From: Betaproteobacteria bacterium | Lineage (GTDB): Bacteria; Pseudomonadota; Gammaproteobacteria; Burkholderiales; SG8-39 | Direction of reading: 5' to 3' | Assembly: GCA_012274205.1 (NCBI GenBank) | Contig: JAAOZY010000149.1 | Coordinates: 1-16,775, forward strand | DNA length: 16,775 bases | Part shown: positions 13,771 to 16,775 of the stretch, in pieces | Layout of the letters: the number at the start of each line of letters is the position of its first letter | How positions within the stretch are numbered: position 1 is the stretch's first letter | Notes under the pieces: generated by a model | The model's database searches: none | The model's input: only the letters and a program-made list of their open reading frames with translations | What the model was told of the DNA's origin: nothing | Position numbers and translations under genes: made by a program

Positions 13771-14880
13771 ATGATGCGCAGCTTGCCGATCATGGATGCC
13801 CGAGCCTCGCCGCTGGCGCGCTACCTGCTGCTCGCCTATGTGCTGCTGGTGATCTACGCCAGCCTGCACCCGTTCTACGGCTGGCGCGACCAGGGCGTGG
13901 GGGCGTTCGCCTATCTCGGCGGCGGGCTGCCGCGCTACATCACCGCCTTCGATCTGGTGACCAATTTCGCCGCCTATCTGCCGCTGGGATTTTTTGCGCT
14001 GCTGGCGCTGCACCCGCTGCTGCGCGGCGCGGGCGCGCTCGCCGTCGCGGGCCTGGCCGGCTGCCTCCTGAGCCTTGCGCTGGAAGCGCTGCAGACGTTC
14101 CTGCCGAGCCGCATCCCGTCCAACCTCGATCTCGCGACCAATGCGCTGGGGGCATTCGCCGGCGCCGCGCTCGCGCTCGCCTTCGGCGTCGACCTGCTCG
14201 GCCGCGGCCGGATTCACGCGCTGCGCCATCGCTGGTTTCTCGACGGCCACCAGTACGACCTCGGCCTGGTGCTGCTCGGGCTGTGGCTGTTCACCCAGCT
14301 CAATCCGGAGACGCTGCTGTTCGGCAACGGTGATCTGCGCGGCCTGCTCGAGGCGCCACCGACCGCGCTGCATCCGGTCGAGGTGTTCATTCAGGGAGAG
14401 GCGGTGGTCGCCGCGTGCAACCTGGTCGCGCTCGGCCTGTTCGCCTCCTGCCTGACGCAGGACGTGCGGTCACTGCGCGGCCTGCTGCCGGCGCTGCTCG
14501 CGGGCGCGCTGGCGCTGAAGACCGTGGCGGTGGGCGAACTGCTCAAGGCGCAGCACGTGTTCGCCTGGCTCACGCCGGGCGCGCTGCTCGGCCTCGCGGG
14601 CGGCATGCTGCTGCTGATTCCAGCCACGGCGCTGCCGCGCGCCGCGCGCCGTGCGCTCTCCGGCCTGCTGCTGATGGCCGCTACCGTGCTGGTGAACCTG
14701 ACGCCGGAGAACCCCTATTTCGCCGACGCCCTGCAGCAGTGGCCGCAGGGTTACTTTCTGAATTTCAACGGCGTGACACACCTGGTGTCGCGGGCCTGGC
14801 CGTTCGCAGCCCTGTTCTACCTGATGCTGCTTGCGCCGCGCCCGGGCCGGGGCGAGCCGCCCAGCCCGGGGGCGCTATAA
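13771..14880 (+). CDS. VanZ-family membrane protein with extended C-terminal membrane region
   Basis: A 369-residue membrane protein. The N-terminal ~140 residues match the VanZ-like family: YASLHPF (29-35), FDLVTNFAAYLPLGFF (60-75), then LALEALQTFLPSRIPSNLDL (102-121) with the conserved Glu105 and Gln108, and ATNALGAFAGA (122-132). VanZ confers low-level teicoplanin resistance by an unknown mechanism, but most relatives have no known role. The remaining ~220 residues add several more hydrophobic helices (about 161-177, 211-227, 238-255, 268-287, 295-310 and 345-355), making it about twice the size of a simple VanZ protein. The start could be ATG 13771, 13774 or 13792; I use the first, which begins 1 base after the macro-domain stop with GGAG at 13751-13754. 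Its stop codon overlaps a TATAAT sequence. Confidence 0.85.
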   Translation: MMRSLPIMDARASPLARYLLLAYVLLVIYASLHPFYGWRDQGVGAFAYLGGGLPRYITAFDLVTNFAAYLPLGFFALLALHPLLRGAGALAVAGLAGCLLSLALEALQTFLPSRIPSNLDLATNALGAFAGAALALAFGVDLLGRGRIHALRHRWFLDGHQYDLGLVLLGLWLFTQLNPETLLFGNGDLRGLLEAPPTALHPVEVFIQGEAVVAACNLVALGLFASCLTQDVRSLRGLLPALLAGALALKTVAVGELLKAQHVFAWLTPGALLGLAGGMLLLIPATALPRAARRALSGLLLMAATVLVNLTPENPYFADALQQWPQGYFLNFNGVTHLVSRAWPFAALFYLMLLAPRPGRGEPPSPGAL

Positions 14881-14881
14881 T
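14876..14881 (+). promoter_or_regulatory. Candidate -10 element for the ferredoxin-hydrolase pair
   Basis: A perfect TATAAT overlaps the VanZ-family stop codon, 60 bases before the ferredoxin ATG. No clear -35 hexamer was found 16-18 bases upstream, so activator dependence or chance are both possible. Confidence 0.4.
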
Positions 14882-14941
14882 CCGGCGTGCCCGTCAGACA
14901 CCGGCACGCTTTGAACCGCCTTTCCTTCCGGCCTATTCCGC

Positions 14942-15253
14942 ATGAGTTATTACGCGCACCACGTATTCTTCTGCTGCAACCAGCGCGAGGGCGGCGAGCG
15001 CACATGCTGCAACGACAAGGGCGCAACGAAGCTGCGCGATTACGCCAAGCAGCGCGTGAAGGAACTCGATCTCGCCGGCAAAGGACAGGTGCGCATCAAC
15101 CAGGCCGGCTGCCTGGACCGCTGCGAGGAAGGCCCCTGCATCGTGGTGTATCCGGAGGAGACCTGGTACACCTATGTCGACGAGCACGACATCGACGAGA
15201 TCATCGAAGAACATCTGCGGCACGGGCGCGTGGTCGAGCGCCTGAAAATATGA
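14942..15253 (+). CDS. Thioredoxin-fold [2Fe-2S] ferredoxin
   Basis: A 103-residue protein of the thioredoxin-like [2Fe-2S] ferredoxin family (Shethna / Aquifex Fd4 type, related to the NuoE C-terminal domain). The expected cluster ligands are seen as Cys11 or Cys12 (HVFFCCNQR), Cys22 or Cys23 (ERTCCND), and Cys57 and Cys61 in GCLDRCEEGPC. Cys66 and the doubled cysteines make seven in all. The C-terminal half (IVVYPEETWYTYVDEHDIDEIIEEHL) is the typical end of the fold. It transfers electrons, but the partner is unknown; in several proteobacteria such proteins are linked to nitrogenase or general redox metabolism. ATG 14942 has no strong ribosome binding site. Its stop overlaps the start of the hydrolase (ATGA), so the two are translationally coupled. 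Confidence 0.92.
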   Translation: MSYYAHHVFFCCNQREGGERTCCNDKGATKLRDYAKQRVKELDLAGKGQVRINQAGCLDRCEEGPCIVVYPEETWYTYVDEHDIDEIIEEHLRHGRVVERLKI

Positions 15254-15906
15254 CGCGGGTATTGATCGAGCGCGTTCTGCTCGATGGCGCCGCGGGCAAG
15301 ATCGAATGCGTGATCAACCTGCCTGGCGGCGGCGAACACAAGGGCGGTTTTCACGACGCCCCCGGGGGCGTAGCCCTGGTCGCACACCCGCATCCGCTGT
15401 TCGGCGGCAGCCTGGACAACAAGGTGGCGCAGACCCTGGCGAAAGCCTTCGTCGAACTCGGCTACGTTGCGCTGCGGCCCAATTTCCGCGGCGTGGGCGC
15501 GAGCACCGGCGCACATGACGAGGGGCGCGGCGAAGCGGACGATCTGCTCGCCGTGCTGGAATACGCGCGCGCGCGCTTTCACGCGGGAGCGCCGGTGCTG
15601 GCGGGATTTTCCTTCGGCGCCTACGTGCAGACGCTGGTGGCGCAGCGCATCCGGCCCGAGCGCATGGCGCTGGTCGGCGTGGCCGCAGGCTTCGTCAGCG
15701 GCGGGCGCAGCTATACCTCGGCGCCGGTGCCCGCGGACAGCATCATCATTCACGGCGAGCTCGACGCGACCGTGCCGCTCGCCAACCTGCTCGCCTGGGC
15801 GCGGCCGCAGGAGCTGCCGGTGGTGGTGGTGCCGGGGGCGGATCATTTTTTCCACCGCCGGCTGCATCTCATCCGGAACATCATCAAGGGTTCGTGGCGG
15901 CGCTGA
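15250..15906 (+). CDS. Alpha/beta hydrolase (dienelactone hydrolase / acyl esterase type)
   Basis: A 218-residue alpha/beta hydrolase. The oxyanion region is VAHPHPLFGGSLDNKV (44-59), followed by LRPNFRGVGASTG (75-87). The nucleophile elbow is GFSFGAY with Ser121. The acid is probably Asp172 in HGELDATVP, and the catalytic His is His199 in PGADHFFHRR. This pattern, including the HPHP and NFRGVG motifs, is the subgroup often labelled a putative hydrolase of the alpha/beta superfamily in proteobacteria; the substrate is unknown. ATG 15250 overlaps the ferredoxin stop by 4 bases. The frame is open further upstream, but that part overlaps the ferredoxin gene and is not coding. Cytosolic: no signal peptide is seen. 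Confidence 0.9.
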   Translation: MTRVLIERVLLDGAAGKIECVINLPGGGEHKGGFHDAPGGVALVAHPHPLFGGSLDNKVAQTLAKAFVELGYVALRPNFRGVGASTGAHDEGRGEADDLLAVLEYARARFHAGAPVLAGFSFGAYVQTLVAQRIRPERMALVGVAAGFVSGGRSYTSAPVPADSIIIHGELDATVPLANLLAWARPQELPVVVVPGADHFFHRRLHLIRNIIKGSWRR

Positions 15907-15931
15907 ACGCCTGGTAGGATCTGCACAACCC

Positions 15932-16775
15932 ATGCCCGTCACCGCCGCATCCATCCGCGCCGCCGCCGCAGTGCTTGTCGATCAGGTGATCGACACGCCC
16001 TGCCTGTACTCGCGCACGCTGTCGCAGATCACCGGCGCCGAAGTGTATCTGAAGTTCGAGAACCTGCAGTTCACCGCTTCGTTCAAGGAGCGCGGCGCGC
16101 TGGTGAAGCTGCTGTCGCTCGCGCCGGCGGAGCGCGCGGCGGGCGTGCTCGCGGTATCCGCGGGCAATCACGCGCAGGGCGTGGCCTATCACGCCAGGCG
16201 CCTGGGGCTGCGCGCCGTGATCGTGATGCCGCGCCACACGCCGCATGTGAAAGTCGAGCATACGCGCGCCTTCGGCGCAGAAATCATCCTCGCCGGCGAC
16301 AATTTCGACGAAGCCAAGGCGCACGGCCTCGCGCTCGCCACGCAGCGCGGCCTCTGCCTGGTGCATCCTTACGACGACGAGCAGGTGATCAGCGGACAGG
16401 GCACCGTTGCCCTCGAAATGCTCGCGCGCGAGCCGCGCCTGGAGGTGCTGTTGGTGCCGGTGGGCGGGGGCGGGCTGATCGCGGGCATGGCGGTCGCGGC
16501 CAAGGCGGTGAACCCGCAGATCGAGCTCTACGGCATCGAAACCGAGAACTTCCCGTCGATGCACTGCGCGCTGCGCGGCGCGGCCGCGACCTTCGCCGCC
16601 AACACCATCGCCGAGGGCATCGCGGTGAAGCAGCCCGGCGCGCTCACGCTGCCGATCGTGCGCGAGCTCACGCGCGGCATCCTGCTCGTGGGCGAAGGCG
16701 AAATCGAGCACGCCATCGTGCTGTTGCTCGAAATCGAGAAGACCGTGGTCGAGGGCGCGGGCGCGGCGGGGCTCG
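15932..16775 (+). CDS. ilvA: Threonine dehydratase (threonine ammonia-lyase), 5' part only
   Basis: The frame runs open from ATG 15932 to the window edge (281 residues); a full protein of about 400 or more residues is expected. It is a fold-type II PLP enzyme that deaminates L-threonine to 2-oxobutanoate, the first step to isoleucine. The PLP lysine is Lys52 in SFKERGA, the cofactor asparagine is in SAGNHAQG (76-83), and the phosphate-binding loop is GGGGLIAG (178-185). The N terminus (IRAAAAVLVDQVIDTPCLYSRTLSQITGAEVYLKFENLQ, read as residues 8-46) is characteristic of the shorter IlvA/TdcB type. Whether it is biosynthetic (with an ACT-like regulatory domain) or catabolic cannot be decided because the C terminus is missing. 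It begins 25 bases after the hydrolase stop. Confidence 0.93.
   Translation, partial: MPVTAASIRAAAAVLVDQVIDTPCLYSRTLSQITGAEVYLKFENLQFTASFKERGALVKLLSLAPAERAAGVLAVSAGNHAQGVAYHARRLGLRAVIVMPRHTPHVKVEHTRAFGAEIILAGDNFDEAKAHGLALATQRGLCLVHPYDDEQVISGQGTVALEMLAREPRLEVLLVPVGGGGLIAGMAVAAKAVNPQIELYGIETENFPSMHCALRGAAATFAANTIAEGIAVKQPGALTLPIVRELTRGILLVGEGEIEHAIVLLLEIEKTVVEGAGAAGL

Noticed and set aside
11727..13793. Upstream extension of the nitronate monooxygenase frame, suggesting a >1000-residue fusion
   Set aside because: The extension is an out-of-frame shadow of the LarA-like gene with Arg-rich low-complexity sequence; an excellent ribosome binding site fixes the true start at 11726.

Overview
The window is GC-rich chromosomal DNA with densely packed genes and coding sequences strongly biased to G/C at third codon positions. 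The gene content (a CCG-domain FAD oxidoreductase, HIT protein, PhoB/PhoR, UbiE, a Tim44-like protein, UbiJ, UbiB, an Rsd-independent housekeeping set, threonine dehydratase) points to a betaproteobacterium, probably of the Nitrosomonadales/Rhodocyclales type. That placement is inferred from protein character and synteny recalled from memory, not from a search. Eighteen protein genes are called. No rRNA, tRNA, CRISPR array, transposase or integrase was seen. No gene-free stretch exceeds 300 bases; the longest is the 231-base phoB/ubiE divergent region, which is filled with repeats.

Layout. 1-590: the 3' end of a large FAD-linked oxidoreductase with a cysteine-rich (CCG) iron-sulfur domain. 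639-2705: a HIT-family protein and a 535-residue protein of unknown function with a degenerate PilZ-like C-terminal region. 2718-4817 (minus strand): the phosphate-starvation two-component system phoB-phoR, with a well-formed Pho box and a -10 element directly in front of phoB. 4818-5048: a repeat island of nested inverted and tandem G/C-tract repeats. 5049-8907: the ubiquinone operon ubiE - Tim44-like gene - ubiJ - ubiB. 8908-9077: a second copy of the repeat motif plus a candidate promoter. 9078-10675: a sodium:solute symporter followed by a 48-codon small reading frame. 13075-10695 (minus strand): a LarA-like (DUF2088) protein and a nitronate monooxygenase-like flavoprotein, forming an apparent two-gene operon. 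13257-14880: a macro-domain protein and a VanZ-family membrane protein. 14942-15906: a thioredoxin-fold [2Fe-2S] ferredoxin overlapping an alpha/beta hydrolase. 15932-16775: the 5' two-thirds of a threonine dehydratase.

How the genes fit together. The best understood unit is the ubi operon: UbiE is a C-methyltransferase, UbiJ is a lipid-binding (SCP2) scaffold, and UbiB is an atypical kinase/ATPase needed for quinone synthesis. A membrane-anchored Tim44-like protein is encoded inside the unit. PhoB/PhoR is autoregulated, judging by its Pho box. The LarA-like/nitronate monooxygenase pair is the least explained pairing and the best candidate for an undescribed small pathway. The most unusual non-coding signal is a short G/C-tract repeat present in two intergenic regions that flank the ubi operon. 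I see no clear defence island, mobile element or large undescribed system; most of the window is ordinary chromosomal housekeeping.
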